Source: BQWY01 sp046351095 (GTDB lineage: Bacteria; Nitrospirota; Nitrospiria; Nitrospirales; Nitrospiraceae). Taken from it: 64,000 nt of DNA. Both the position numbers and the translations under genes were made by a program. Below are positions 33,507 through 41,141 of the stretch, piece by piece (the stretch's first letter is position 1; every line of letters starts with the position of its first letter). The stretch lies in the NCBI GenBank assembly GCA_046351095.1, contig JAXLZC010000001.1, forward strand, positions 310,001 through 374,000, written 5' to 3'. The notes beneath the pieces are model-generated. The model was not told the origin of the DNA. It did no database searches and was given only the letters and a program-made list of their open reading frames with translations.

Positions 33507-33962
33507 TTAGGAATCCAGCTTCCCGAAATCCTCGGGTTTCAAATTCTCGAGCCACTGCTCCAACTCTTCGTTGGTCTGCTTCTTCAAGACCGCTTCGTTC
33601 GCGAAGATGGGCGCCTCGGAGCGCAACGCCACCGCAATGGCATCGCTCGGTCGCGCATCGATCGAGTATTCGGAGTCCTGATAGTGCAAGTGGATCTTCG
33701 CAAAATAGGTGTTCTCCGCCAGGTCCGTAATCACCACGCTGAAGACCTTCGCATCGTACGCGTCCAACAAGTTCTTCAACATGTCGTGCGTCATCGGGCG
33801 CGGCGCGGCCACACTTTCCAGCGCCAGGTTGATGGCGCTCGCTTCCGCCTTGCCGACCCAAATAGGCAACACGTCCGACTGTTCTTCGCCGCGCAAAATC
33901 ACGATATACGCATTGTTATAGGGGTCGAACATCAACCCCCGGACTTTCATTTGCGAAATCAT
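33507..33962 (-). CDS. Bifunctional nuclease (BFN/DUF151) domain protein 2
   Basis: 151 aa. AYIVILRGEEQSDVLPIWVGKAEASAINLALE, RPMTHDMLKNLLDAY and SIDARPSDAIAVALRSEAPIF repeat the layout of the downstream paralogue, though the flanking residues differ. The acidic tail (ENLKPEDFGKLDS) suggests a distinct partner. It begins the operon behind the promoter at 34019. Confidence 0.9.
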   Translation of the reverse strand: MISQMKVRGLMFDPYNNAYIVILRGEEQSDVLPIWVGKAEASAINLALESVAAPRPMTHDMLKNLLDAYDAKVFSVVITDLAENTYFAKIHLHYQDSEYSIDARPSDAIAVALRSEAPIFANEAVLKKQTNEELEQWLENLKPEDFGKLDS

Positions 33963-34018
33963 CGCTGGATCGTACCGGCCGCCTGATGTGTACAGAGGGC
34001 GGAGCTGAACCGCCGAAC

Positions 34019-34046
34019 ACTATCAAAGGCTTCGAGGCGATGTCAA
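34019..34046 (-). promoter_or_regulatory. Sigma70-type promoter for the BFN pair
   Basis: On the minus strand a perfect TTGACA (34041-34046) is followed, after 16 nt, by GATAGT (34019-34024). The ATG of the first BFN gene is 57 nt further on. rplM-rpsI may be read through from here. Confidence 0.55.
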
Positions 34047-34135
34047 TTTTTAATGACGACGTGTACGCGGCGAGGCGGTCGGTCGGCGAGTCCGGTGGTC
34101 GGGCGAAGGAGCGACCATGAGTGCTGTGGCGACGT

Positions 34136-34169
34136 CCGAGGCGGCGCTGTCCAATGCGCGCCGCCTCGG
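34136..34169. other. Perfect 12-bp GC-rich stem-loop, no T run
   Basis: CCGAGGCGGCGC and GCGCCGCCTCGG pair around a 10-nt loop, 22 nt past the stop of the Fe-trafficking-like gene. Strong enough to block RNA decay or cause pausing, but without the T run of an intrinsic terminator. Confidence 0.55.
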
Positions 34170-34190
34170 CTCATCGACCCGTAAACTCGA

Positions 34191-34472
34191 TCAGCCCTGC
34201 GGCTTATAGTTCTGCGCGAGCAACCCCGTGTCCGCCGCTTCGCCGCCCAGCTTCAAAAAGTTCTTCATATGGTTCTTGAGCGTCGCGCGTCCCGACTCGT
34301 CGCCGAGATTCAGGTGATACTCGTTGATGACCATCACGCGCATGCCCTCCCACTTTTTCCAGCAGGGCTTGCAGACCTTCGCCTTCACCTCGGCTTCGAG
34401 CTTGCCCAGGAAGATCGGCTCCGTGATCGGTTCGCCCGCCTGCCCGCACGTGACGCACTGTACATCCGCCAT
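34191..34472 (-). CDS. YggX-like iron-trafficking protein with zinc-ribbon N-terminus
   Basis: 93 aa from ATG 34472. The second half, WKKWEGMRVMVINEYHLNLG and LKNHMKNFLKLGG, matches the W-x-x-W, MLINE-x-x-LN and M-x-x-FL pattern of YggX, which protects Fe-S enzymes from oxidation. The N-terminus is unlike classic YggX: two CxxC pairs, C6/C9 (CVTCG) and C33/C36 (CKPCW), form a likely zinc ribbon. The YggX call is by pattern only. Confidence 0.75.
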   Translation of the reverse strand: MADVQCVTCGQAGEPITEPIFLGKLEAEVKAKVCKPCWKKWEGMRVMVINEYHLNLGDESGRATLKNHMKNFLKLGGEAADTGLLAQNYKPQG

Positions 34473-34586
34473 GACGCACTCCTTCGCTAGGGTCCGCACA
34501 GAGACTGTGCCCGCCGATCCCGATCGACGAGCAGCGGATAGTACCATTCTTATTTCGACTGAAGAAAGCGGGGAGCGATGACGGGG

Positions 34587-34660
34587 CGGGAGAAGGAAGA
34601 CGGGAGAAGGAAGACGGGAGAAGGAAGACGGGAGAAGGAAGACGGGAGAAGGAAGACGGG
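34587..34660 (+). repeat. Tandem array of a 14-nt repeat, family A
   Basis: Five copies of CGGGAGAAGGAAGA run from 34587 to 34656. In another register the unit is AGACGGGAGAAGGA, two bases from the unit at 21359. Unlike the other arrays it does not follow a plus-strand gene but precedes the tRNA promoter. Confidence 0.85.
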
Positions 34661-34720
34661 GGGCGAACCTAGTCTAAGGATGTGTCATGAAGAAAGGGGA
34701 GTCGTTTCTGCGGCGTGCCG

Positions 34721-34750
34721 TTGACCCTCAGCGCGTGGCGTGGTAATTAT
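34721..34750 (+). promoter_or_regulatory. Promoter of the tRNA-Leu gene
   Basis: TTGACC (34721-34726) and AATTAT (34745-34750) are 18 nt apart. The mature tRNA starts 14 nt after the -10, a normal distance for a tRNA transcript with a short 5' leader. Confidence 0.5.
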
Positions 34751-34763
34751 CCAGCCCCTCTGT

Positions 34764-34850
34764 GCCCGGATGGCGGAACTGGCAGACGCGCCGGACTCAA
34801 AATCCGGTTCTCGCAAGAGAGTGGGAGTTCGACCCTCCCTCTGGGCACCA
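34764..34850 (+). tRNA. tRNA-Leu (anticodon CAA)
   Basis: 87 nt including an encoded CCA. The acceptor arms GCCCGGA and TCTGGGC pair (one G-T). The anticodon arm CCGGA-CTCAAAA-TCCGG gives anticodon CAA, reading UUG. A long variable arm (ttctcgcaagaga) and GGGAG-TTCGACC-CTCCC identify a class II leucine tRNA. Confidence 0.95.
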
Positions 34851-34883
34851 TCACATCGCGTTTCTTCTCTAGATTCATTTCTG

Positions 34884-34899
34884 CACGTAGATCCTCTGC
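34884..34899 (+). repeat. Direct repeat, left copy, flanking the TIR gene
   Basis: CACGTAGATCCTCTGC matches the right copy at 36051 in 15 of 16 positions, including 12 consecutive bases (TAGATCCTCTGC). It lies 34 nt after the tRNA-Leu end. Confidence 0.65.
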
Positions 34900-35041
34900 A
34901 GCACTCAAGCGGTAGAGCGGCGCGATTCAGAAACGCAATATCTGACTCCTGGACGGACGACCTTAGAAAGCCTGATTCCAAGAGGGCTCTGTTCGCACTC
35001 TCCTCTCACAATACAAATGGATCTACTCTTGCTCCTCCCAG

Positions 35042-36010
35042 TCAGTAGACGGTTTCCTTCGATGGTCGAGTCCTAATGTAAGCGCGTCGCTGTAGCGACT
35101 CAGCTTTTTCCAATTCTGCACATTGGATAAGCATGTCGCGAGCTACTTGTAAGACATTTTTCTGCTCCATCTCATCACTCATGCTTGTCAAATCGGCTAC
35201 TACTACCTGCCATTCAAGGAAGCCTTTGCCAATATCTAAAGGGTCGTAAGTAGCCCTAATCCTACGCACTGCAACGCGTGGATTTAAAACATGCCTTTCA
35301 TCGACCTGGAAATCATGCGGGCGCTCTGTGACTAGGAGGGCTAAGGAAAGCCCACTTTGAGATAACTCATCCAGCCATTCATTTAGCCATGTCTGACTAA
35401 TTGGCTGGGGATTGGAAATATAGCTAGATACAATCTCATAGGCTGGTGTCACTTCTTGTCCGTCCGCATCTTCCAGTTGGAGAGGGACAAAATCATAATC
35501 ACGTCTTTTGTACTCGCCATAAGCTGAAGCAGTACCAATTGAGCCGAAAACTTCTTTCAGGAGAATTTCTGCTCGTTCCCCAAAGCTGTGCTCAAATGCT
35601 AATCGCCTGGATTCATGGTGAAGGGCATCAAGAATTGTAGAGCAGCCCTTTTCTAGTGAATCGCGGCAGTCTGCATATAAGAGCCCACTCACTTCAGGAG
35701 GCAGGGCGGCTTGATCAATCAGCACTGGGATAATCCTGCATAGCCCTTTCACCATCCGTTCAGTTGCAAGATTTAGTTCATACCGTAGCCATTTCGAATG
35801 TGCGGAGGAGGAAGAAACAACCGCAAGAACTACGCGGGCGGATATAAGCGCCTTACTGATGTTTTCGGCCAGGGGATCTCCGACCAGGAGGTCACGTTCG
35901 TCTAACCACACGTCAAAGCCATGATTGACAATTTGTTCGGCCAATGACCGAACAAATGGCTTGTCGCTTCCCGTATGAGAAATGAATATCTTGCCTAAAT
36001 GATGGTGCAC
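35042..36010 (-). CDS. TIR-domain protein
   Basis: 322 aa. The N-terminal TIR domain, about residues 6-130, has KIFISHTGSDKPFVRSLAEQ, GFDVWLDERDLLVGDPL and VVSSSSAHSKWLRYELNLA. W74-x3-E78 places the Glu used by TIR NADases. Residues 150-322 form a domain not recognised. GC is near 48%, clearly below the 60% or so of the neighbours, and codon use differs. It sits beside tRNA-Leu between 16-bp direct repeats with no partner gene. Bacterial TIR proteins often act in phage defence by NAD depletion; that role is an inference. Confidence 0.88.
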   Translation of the reverse strand: MHHHLGKIFISHTGSDKPFVRSLAEQIVNHGFDVWLDERDLLVGDPLAENISKALISARVVLAVVSSSSAHSKWLRYELNLATERMVKGLCRIIPVLIDQAALPPEVSGLLYADCRDSLEKGCSTILDALHHESRRLAFEHSFGERAEILLKEVFGSIGTASAYGEYKRRDYDFVPLQLEDADGQEVTPAYEIVSSYISNPQPISQTWLNEWLDELSQSGLSLALLVTERPHDFQVDERHVLNPRVAVRRIRATYDPLDIGKGFLEWQVVVADLTSMSDEMEQKNVLQVARDMLIQCAELEKAESLQRRAYIRTRPSKETVY

Positions 36011-36559
36011 TGAGGTGCCTCCACGCTCGTTAACTAGACGACGCTCGAATCACCTAGATCCTCTGCGTGGTCTGGAAGGTGGCCATATACCGCTCGTTTG
36101 CACGTGGGCCGTGCCCTCCAGGAATCCTCGGCGGAAACAGGCGTTGTACTCAGGCAAATGACTCAGTAGGGTCCCTTGCATGGTCCGTCACGTGCACATT
36201 GAATATCATGCCACCGTCTACTAGGTCACGCCGGTGGGTGCTAGGTGTTAGATTTCGGGAGGTGGATCATGGGGCTAGAGTCATCGGGCCTCATCCGGCA
36301 TCCAGTTAACGCGTGGACACTGGTAGTGTGGCGGAGAGAGGGCGCTCTATTCGACTCCCGTTCCCCTTAAGCCAATCTCATTATGCATGCGGTGAATGCC
36401 GACCGCATACATGCCCCGATTCGCATCCCGCCTCAAAGTTTACCTTCGCTGAATCATTCGCCTATTCCTCTGCAATGTCTCGTCTACATCATCGCCTCCG
36501 CGTGAGCGGTCGTGTCACGCGTCGCATTCCGTACGCGGACCTTAACAAGGAGGAGCGCC
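36011..36559. other. Long region without a convincing gene
   Basis: 549 nt between the TIR gene and the nucleotidase gene. It holds the right direct repeat (36051-36066). Open frames here have poor composition. The stretch at 36334-36363 (TTCGACTCCCGTTCCCC) looks like a tRNA T-arm piece but does not pair. The last 20 nt provide the strong AAGGAGGAG ribosome site of the next gene. Confidence 0.5.
36051..36066 (+). repeat. Direct repeat, right copy, flanking the TIR gene
   Basis: CACCTAGATCCTCTGC, one mismatch from the left copy at 34884. The two copies are 1,167 nt apart and enclose the TIR gene. Confidence 0.65.
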
Positions 36560-38467
36560 ATGGAGGTGTCACGCCTGTGGGCTGGTCGCAGTCGCTTCGT
36601 ATCCATTCTCGCGTTGGTATTCTCGGTTGGCGCTTCGGTGGTTCCTCCAGTGTTGTACGCATCGGGCGACGGCGTGGGCCATTCGCTTGAATGGGAGCGC
36701 GGCGACGAGGAGCACGACACGCCTGAAATACGACGCGACGCCGAACGGCGGATCGAATGGAAGGATTCGTCCTTTCACCAGACGGATAAAAATGCGCTCC
36801 TGCATGTCCAGATTCTCGGCTTCAACGATTTCCATGGGCAGATTTCGGCGGGGCGGCGTGTGGCGAATCGTCCGGTCGGCGGCGCCGCGGTCCTGGCCTC
36901 GTATTTGGCTGCTGCGCAGAACGACCCCAACGATCCTGGTCTGGCCGAGCGCACGTTCATCGTGCATGCGGGCGACCACGTCGGCGCGTCGCCTCCCGAA
37001 TCGGCCTTGCTGCAGGATGAACCGGCCATCGGGTTTTTAAATCTCTTGGCGAATCGGCATTGCCAATACAACGATCGGAAAAACTCGCGTCTCTGGGACA
37101 ACGAGGACGAGGCGATGGACGATCGTTTCGACCGCCGCTTGCATCCCTTGTGCAATGTGGTGGGGACGTTGGGGAATCACGAATTCGACGAAGGGAAGCA
37201 GGAGCTGATGCGGCTCCTGAACGGCGGCAATTTTGCGACGGGGCCGTTCTTGGAAGATCCGTATCGTGGGGCGCGTTATCCGACGATTTCGTCCAATGTC
37301 GTCGATGAGAAGACCGGGAAGCCGATCTTGCCGCCGTTTGCGATCAAGATCGTCAAGGGTGTGCCCATCGCCTTCATCGGCGCGGTGCTGAAGCAGACGC
37401 CGACCATCGTGACGCCGACGGGTGTGGCGGGTCTGAAGTTTTTAGATGAAGCGGACAGCATCAATCGGTACGTCCGTTGGTTGCGCCGCGTCGCGGGCAT
37501 CCGCACGTTCGTCGTGCTCATTCACCAAGGCGGGACGCAGACAGCCTACCAAGGCCCTACACAACCAGGTGGCCTAATCAATGGCCAAGACATCGTCAAG
37601 ATCGTGTCGCGATTGGACGATGAGGTGGACGTCGTCGTATCCGGCCATGCGCATGCCTTCACCAATGCGCTGCTCCAGAACCAGAATGGCAAGGAGATTC
37701 TAATTACACAGGCATTTTCCGCTGGAACGGCCTACGGTGATATCGACTTGACCATCAATCGGTGGACGCGCGACGTGGTGGCGAAGAGTGCTGCGATCGT
37801 GACGACCTTTGCGGATGCGGGACCGGGGCTCACGCCGGTGCCGGAAGTTTCGCAACTCGTGGCGCAAGCCGAGGCGAAAGTCGCGCCGCTCGTCAACGAG
37901 GTGATCGGGCAGGCGGCGGCGGACATGTTGCGAACGGAGAATGCGGCGGGCGAATCAGCTTTGGGCAATCTCATCGCCGATGCGCAGCGGGCCGCGCTCG
38001 GGACCGACTTTGCGTTTATGAATCCCGGGGGGATTCGTGCCGATCTGACGGCGGGGCCGGTGACCTTCGGCGAGTTGTTTACGATTCAACCGTTTGGGAA
38101 CAGTTTGGTGCGGATGAATCTGACGGGGCAGCAGGTGTACGACCTACTGAATCAGCAGTGGGCGAATCAACCGTCACCGCGCATCTTAAAAACCTCGGGG
38201 TTGACCTATACCTGGGACAACAACCGGCCGGTCGGCGATCGCATTGTGGACGTGCGCCGCAATGGGGTCCCGATCGACCGGCAAGCATCCTATTCCGTCA
38301 CCGTGAATAACTTTATGGCGGCGGGGGGAGATAACTTTACGGTGTTGGTGCAAGGGCAGAATCAGGTAGGTGGCGCGATCGACCTGGACGCGTTGATCGC
38401 GTACATCCGGAGTATCCCGCAACCGTTTGCGGTGGGGATCGAAGGGCGTATCCTGCGAGTGAACTGA
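36560..38467 (+). CDS. Secreted 5'-nucleotidase / metallophosphatase (UshA family)
   Basis: 635 aa from ATG 36560 behind AAGGAGGAG. A signal peptide (FVSILALVFSVGASVVPPVLYA) is followed by metallophosphatase motifs LGFNDFHGQ, IVHAGDHVG, TLGNHEFDEG and VVSGHAHAF. The C-terminal 5'-nucleotidase domain shows ESALGNLIADAQR, FMNPGGIRADL and NNFMAAGGDNF. The enzyme hydrolyses extracytoplasmic nucleotides or sugar nucleotides. It is monocistronic. Confidence 0.95.
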   Translation: MEVSRLWAGRSRFVSILALVFSVGASVVPPVLYASGDGVGHSLEWERGDEEHDTPEIRRDAERRIEWKDSSFHQTDKNALLHVQILGFNDFHGQISAGRRVANRPVGGAAVLASYLAAAQNDPNDPGLAERTFIVHAGDHVGASPPESALLQDEPAIGFLNLLANRHCQYNDRKNSRLWDNEDEAMDDRFDRRLHPLCNVVGTLGNHEFDEGKQELMRLLNGGNFATGPFLEDPYRGARYPTISSNVVDEKTGKPILPPFAIKIVKGVPIAFIGAVLKQTPTIVTPTGVAGLKFLDEADSINRYVRWLRRVAGIRTFVVLIHQGGTQTAYQGPTQPGGLINGQDIVKIVSRLDDEVDVVVSGHAHAFTNALLQNQNGKEILITQAFSAGTAYGDIDLTINRWTRDVVAKSAAIVTTFADAGPGLTPVPEVSQLVAQAEAKVAPLVNEVIGQAAADMLRTENAAGESALGNLIADAQRAALGTDFAFMNPGGIRADLTAGPVTFGELFTIQPFGNSLVRMNLTGQQVYDLLNQQWANQPSPRILKTSGLTYTWDNNRPVGDRIVDVRRNGVPIDRQASYSVTVNNFMAAGGDNFTVLVQGQNQVGGAIDLDALIAYIRSIPQPFAVGIEGRILRVN

Positions 38468-38546
38468 GGTAGGCGTTAACGGTTGGTGTGTGTGGGAATC
38501 CGGCGTCGTGGGATTATTCCTGCGGCGCCGGTTTTGTTGTCTCTCA

Positions 38547-38616
38547 ATGGGGTCGGGAGTCACGGTTGTTTGCTAGCTCGCCGATTTGCGATGGAAGTTG
38601 CGACTCCCGACCCCAT
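38547..38616. repeat. 15-bp perfect inverted-repeat element (REP/BIME-like)
   Basis: ATGGGGTCGGGAGTC (38547-38561) and GACTCCCGACCCCAT (38602-38616) are exact inverted copies around a 40-nt loop. Such sequences resemble palindromic elements mobilised by IS200-like REP-associated transposases; no transposase lies in the window, so the element would be non-autonomous. The element lies 80 nt past the nucleotidase stop and could also act as a transcript end. Confidence 0.75.
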
Positions 38617-38688
38617 AGACGATTTTGTCACTGGGCGGAGGGATCGTAGATTGTCTGATGGCTGGAGAAGAAATGGGAGCAGCTGCAA

Positions 38689-39102
38689 CTAAGATCGGCC
38701 TTGCCGGGCCCACAGATACGCTGAATAGGCAGTCGCTCCAAGGACACACAGCATGAGTGCAAGCAGGCAGCCGACTGCCAAGGCCCCACCCCAAGGTGCC
38801 GCATAGCCTTGGTAGATGACCAACAGCGGTTGATCCGTCATGGGGCTGAAATGCGAGAGCCACCCTAGACCTAATCCGAGTAGGCCTATGATCGTCCAGA
38901 AGCGGGCGCCGACGTGTCCCACGCGATAGAGCGAGATACCTATGCCCATTCCACCCAAGATGACCGTCGCTACAATGAGAAATCCGATCGATTGCTCATC
39001 GAGTGGCCAATGGAAGTCCTCGCGAATAATGTGGTCGACGAGATGCAGCGTGTTCAGGATCACTATGACCTTGAGGAACTGGAGGAGGCGAGGATTCGGC
39101 AT
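38689..39102 (-). CDS. Small integral membrane protein, unknown
   Basis: 137 aa with four predicted membrane helices: LLQFLKVIVILNTLHLVDHI, IGFLIVATVILGGMGIGISL, FWTIIGLLGLGLGWLSHF and ALAVGCLLALMLCVLGATAYSAYLW. Two His (HLVDH) lie near the first helix. No family recognised. Confidence 0.75.
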   Translation of the reverse strand: MPNPRLLQFLKVIVILNTLHLVDHIIREDFHWPLDEQSIGFLIVATVILGGMGIGISLYRVGHVGARFWTIIGLLGLGLGWLSHFSPMTDQPLLVIYQGYAAPWGGALAVGCLLALMLCVLGATAYSAYLWARQGRS

Positions 39103-39181
39103 AGGCCCATCCTAACATCACGATGAGGGCGGTTGCTCTAGGCGGGAGGCAGTGCCGGCCTATCGACCCCAGTGACCCCGA

Positions 39182-39763
39182 TCAATGGGAAGGACCCATG
39201 AGCGTAGCGGTCAAGGCGGCGCTCATGTCGTGGGCCAGCGTTGAGACGCCTTTGATCACGAATGGGCCGCCGTGCCGCCACTGGGTGTGTGTTGAAGCTA
39301 ATGATGCGGATGTCGTCGCATCGAGCACGTGCATATCGATAACCACTTCCGTCCCACCTTCTACGATGACGGGTATGCCGATCTGCAGCCGTGGTCCCAA
39401 TTCTCTCACCACGATAGCAACTATTCGTTCCGGCTGAGGACTCAGGCCTCTCGCGGACTGCAACAGTTCTTCGTCGGACGCCTGCGTGCGCTCGGCAGTG
39501 CGGCGATGCAGGGCCACGACGGCGAGACAGTCTGTTCGGCTCAGGAAATCCTGAATGCCGCGCAGTGCTGCCGCTTCGCGGCGCTCAGGTTCTTTTTGGT
39601 CGGGGCGCCATTCAGTCCCCCAGTACACGACAGTCGACAGTGGCGCGGTTCCGGCGAGGCACAGCGGCTCCGTGAGCGGCGAGCCGGTTGTCGTTACGGT
39701 GGTGGATGCGCAGCCTTCTGCAAAAGCCGCGATAACGAGGAGCAGGAGCGTGAATGCGCGCAT
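39182..39763 (-). CDS. Putative lipoprotein, unknown
   Basis: 193 aa. MRAFTLLLLVIAAFAEGCAS is a lipoprotein signal with lipobox AEGC (Cys 18). The mature part is alpha/beta with ERIVAIVVRELGPRLQIGIPVIVEGGTEVVIDMHVLD, resembling stress-regulated outer-membrane lipoproteins but without a named family. It is followed 20 nt upstream on the strand by the gene at 39784. Confidence 0.78.
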   Translation of the reverse strand: MRAFTLLLLVIAAFAEGCASTTVTTTGSPLTEPLCLAGTAPLSTVVYWGTEWRPDQKEPERREAAALRGIQDFLSRTDCLAVVALHRRTAERTQASDEELLQSARGLSPQPERIVAIVVRELGPRLQIGIPVIVEGGTEVVIDMHVLDATTSASLASTHTQWRHGGPFVIKGVSTLAHDMSAALTATLMGPSH

Positions 39764-39783
39764 GGAGTCGATCGAGAATGTGC

Positions 39784-40164
39784 TTAGAGACGAGCCTTAA
39801 CCTCGTTCCATTCGGCCCGAGTCATGCGTGTCTGGTACACCATGCGCCACTGTCGAAGAATCGGGATGGCGTGCAATAGTCCTGGTCGGCGTATGTGTTT
39901 TTCGATTGCGTGGGCGAGCCAGTCTCGGTCGAATCCTGTCCAGACGCCTCCAGGCAGGACACACAAATTGCGCCAACAGACGGGGGCCACTTCCTCTTCG
40001 TAGATGCGCTGCAACTCGTGGGCAGAGTAACCGGTTGCCCGAAGGTCTCGTGCGATGGTGTCGAGGTCCTGCTCGTCTAGCTCGGTATCCAAAAATAACC
40101 TAGAGATTGCCACCCACGCCGTAAGGCGTCTGGGGTCTGGGCGCTTGTCGGCGTTGTCGGCCAT
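39784..40164 (-). CDS. DUF7079-like hypothetical protein
   Basis: 126 aa from ATG 40164. AISRLFLDTELDEQDLDTIARDLRATGYSAHELQRIYEEEVAPVCWRNL and GFDRDWLAHAI resemble the DUF7079 family (an LFLDTELDD-like opening and an EVAPV-plus-NL core). The family name is from memory and unchecked. The lipoprotein gene follows with a 20-nt gap, so they are probably cotranscribed. Confidence 0.7.
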   Translation of the reverse strand: MADNADKRPDPRRLTAWVAISRLFLDTELDEQDLDTIARDLRATGYSAHELQRIYEEEVAPVCWRNLCVLPGGVWTGFDRDWLAHAIEKHIRRPGLLHAIPILRQWRMVYQTRMTRAEWNEVKARL

Positions 40165-40418
40165 AGGTGTGCTCTGTAGGCAGCGCACTCAGTTTGCTTG
40201 GGGTAGCCTGTCGGCAGAGATGGTTCTGTGTCAATGAGGTTGGCATTGCCACGGTTGATCCTATGTGGCCTGTCGACGTGTCGTGGTGTTGGTTGTGCGC
40301 TCGGTCGCGTGCGTCGCGCTCTCGGAGGACTTCGTTACGATTGGACGCATTTTGACGCAGCCGCGGCAGTGCGATAGCCTTCCGCGCGTATGACCTTTCC
40401 CCAATACGGAGCGCGCGT

Positions 40419-41120
40419 ATGTCTGGTTCCTACTGTGCTGCTGTGAAGGTGCGACGTCGCCGCGAGGTGCCGCTCATCGCTGCGTTGTGCATGACGGGCG
40501 TCCTGCTGTTGTCGGTGGCTGCTGGGTATGCGCAAGACGACACGCGGTTACGCGCCTTGGAAAAGGCCTATGCCGACGGCATCCTGACGAAAGACGAATT
40601 CGAGGCGAAAAAACGCGCGCTCGAACCGACGCAGAAACCCGCGCCCGCCAAGGCGACGCCGCCTCCCAAATCGTCCGCCGATAGCAAGGCTGCGACCTAT
40701 CGTATGCGGTATGTCCAGGTGATGGACGCGCAGGGCTGGGAAAAGCCCGTCGAAGCGTTCCGTATTTTGCTGCCGTCGGATTGGACGCATGACGGCGGCG
40801 TGCGCTGGGTGATGAGTCTCGGCTGTCCCGCAAACACCATCCAACTGCAGTTTCGTGCCGTCGCGCCGGACGGGGTGACCGGCATTGAGTTTCTCCCTGG
40901 CTACAACTGGGTGTCCTCGGAAGATCCTCTGATGCTGCAGGTGCAACAGCGGCAGGCGCAGAACCAGCAAGGCTGCAATCCGGGTCCGGTCGTCGGCGCG
41001 GCCGACTTTCTCCGCACGATGCTGGTGCCGCAATACCGCAAGGGCGCGCAGGTGCTCACGGCGGAACGCTTGGAGGGCGCGACACGTGCGATCCAGGGGG
41101 GCTTGCAGCCGATCAATTAA
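40419..41120 (+). CDS. Secreted SHOCT-containing protein, N-terminal part (split gene)
   Basis: 233 aa ending at TAA 41118-41120. A signal peptide (LIAALCMTGVLLLSVAAGYA) precedes a SHOCT-like helix (LRALEKAYADGILTKDEFEAKKRAL) and a Pro/Ala linker. The folded part follows: WEKPVEAFRILLPSDWTHDGGVRWVMSLGC and DGVTGIEFLPGYNW. The same frame reopens without a shift at 41121 and continues to 41774, so this looks like the first half of a 451-residue protein interrupted by a nonsense codon. Function is unknown. Confidence 0.7.
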   Translation: MSGSYCAAVKVRRRREVPLIAALCMTGVLLLSVAAGYAQDDTRLRALEKAYADGILTKDEFEAKKRALEPTQKPAPAKATPPPKSSADSKAATYRMRYVQVMDAQGWEKPVEAFRILLPSDWTHDGGVRWVMSLGCPANTIQLQFRAVAPDGVTGIEFLPGYNWVSSEDPLMLQVQQRQAQNQQGCNPGPVVGAADFLRTMLVPQYRKGAQVLTAERLEGATRAIQGGLQPIN

Positions 41121-41141
41121 GATTTCGCGCGCTCGGGGCTG

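Noticed and set aside
36067..36309. 80-residue open frame after the TIR gene
   Set aside because: No ribosome site, no motif and unusual composition; likely chance.
36334..36363. tRNA-like fragment (TTCGACTCCCGTTCCCC) after the TIR gene
   Set aside because: The T-stem does not pair and there is no acceptor or anticodon arm; it does not match the tRNA-Leu end well enough to be an attachment-site copy.
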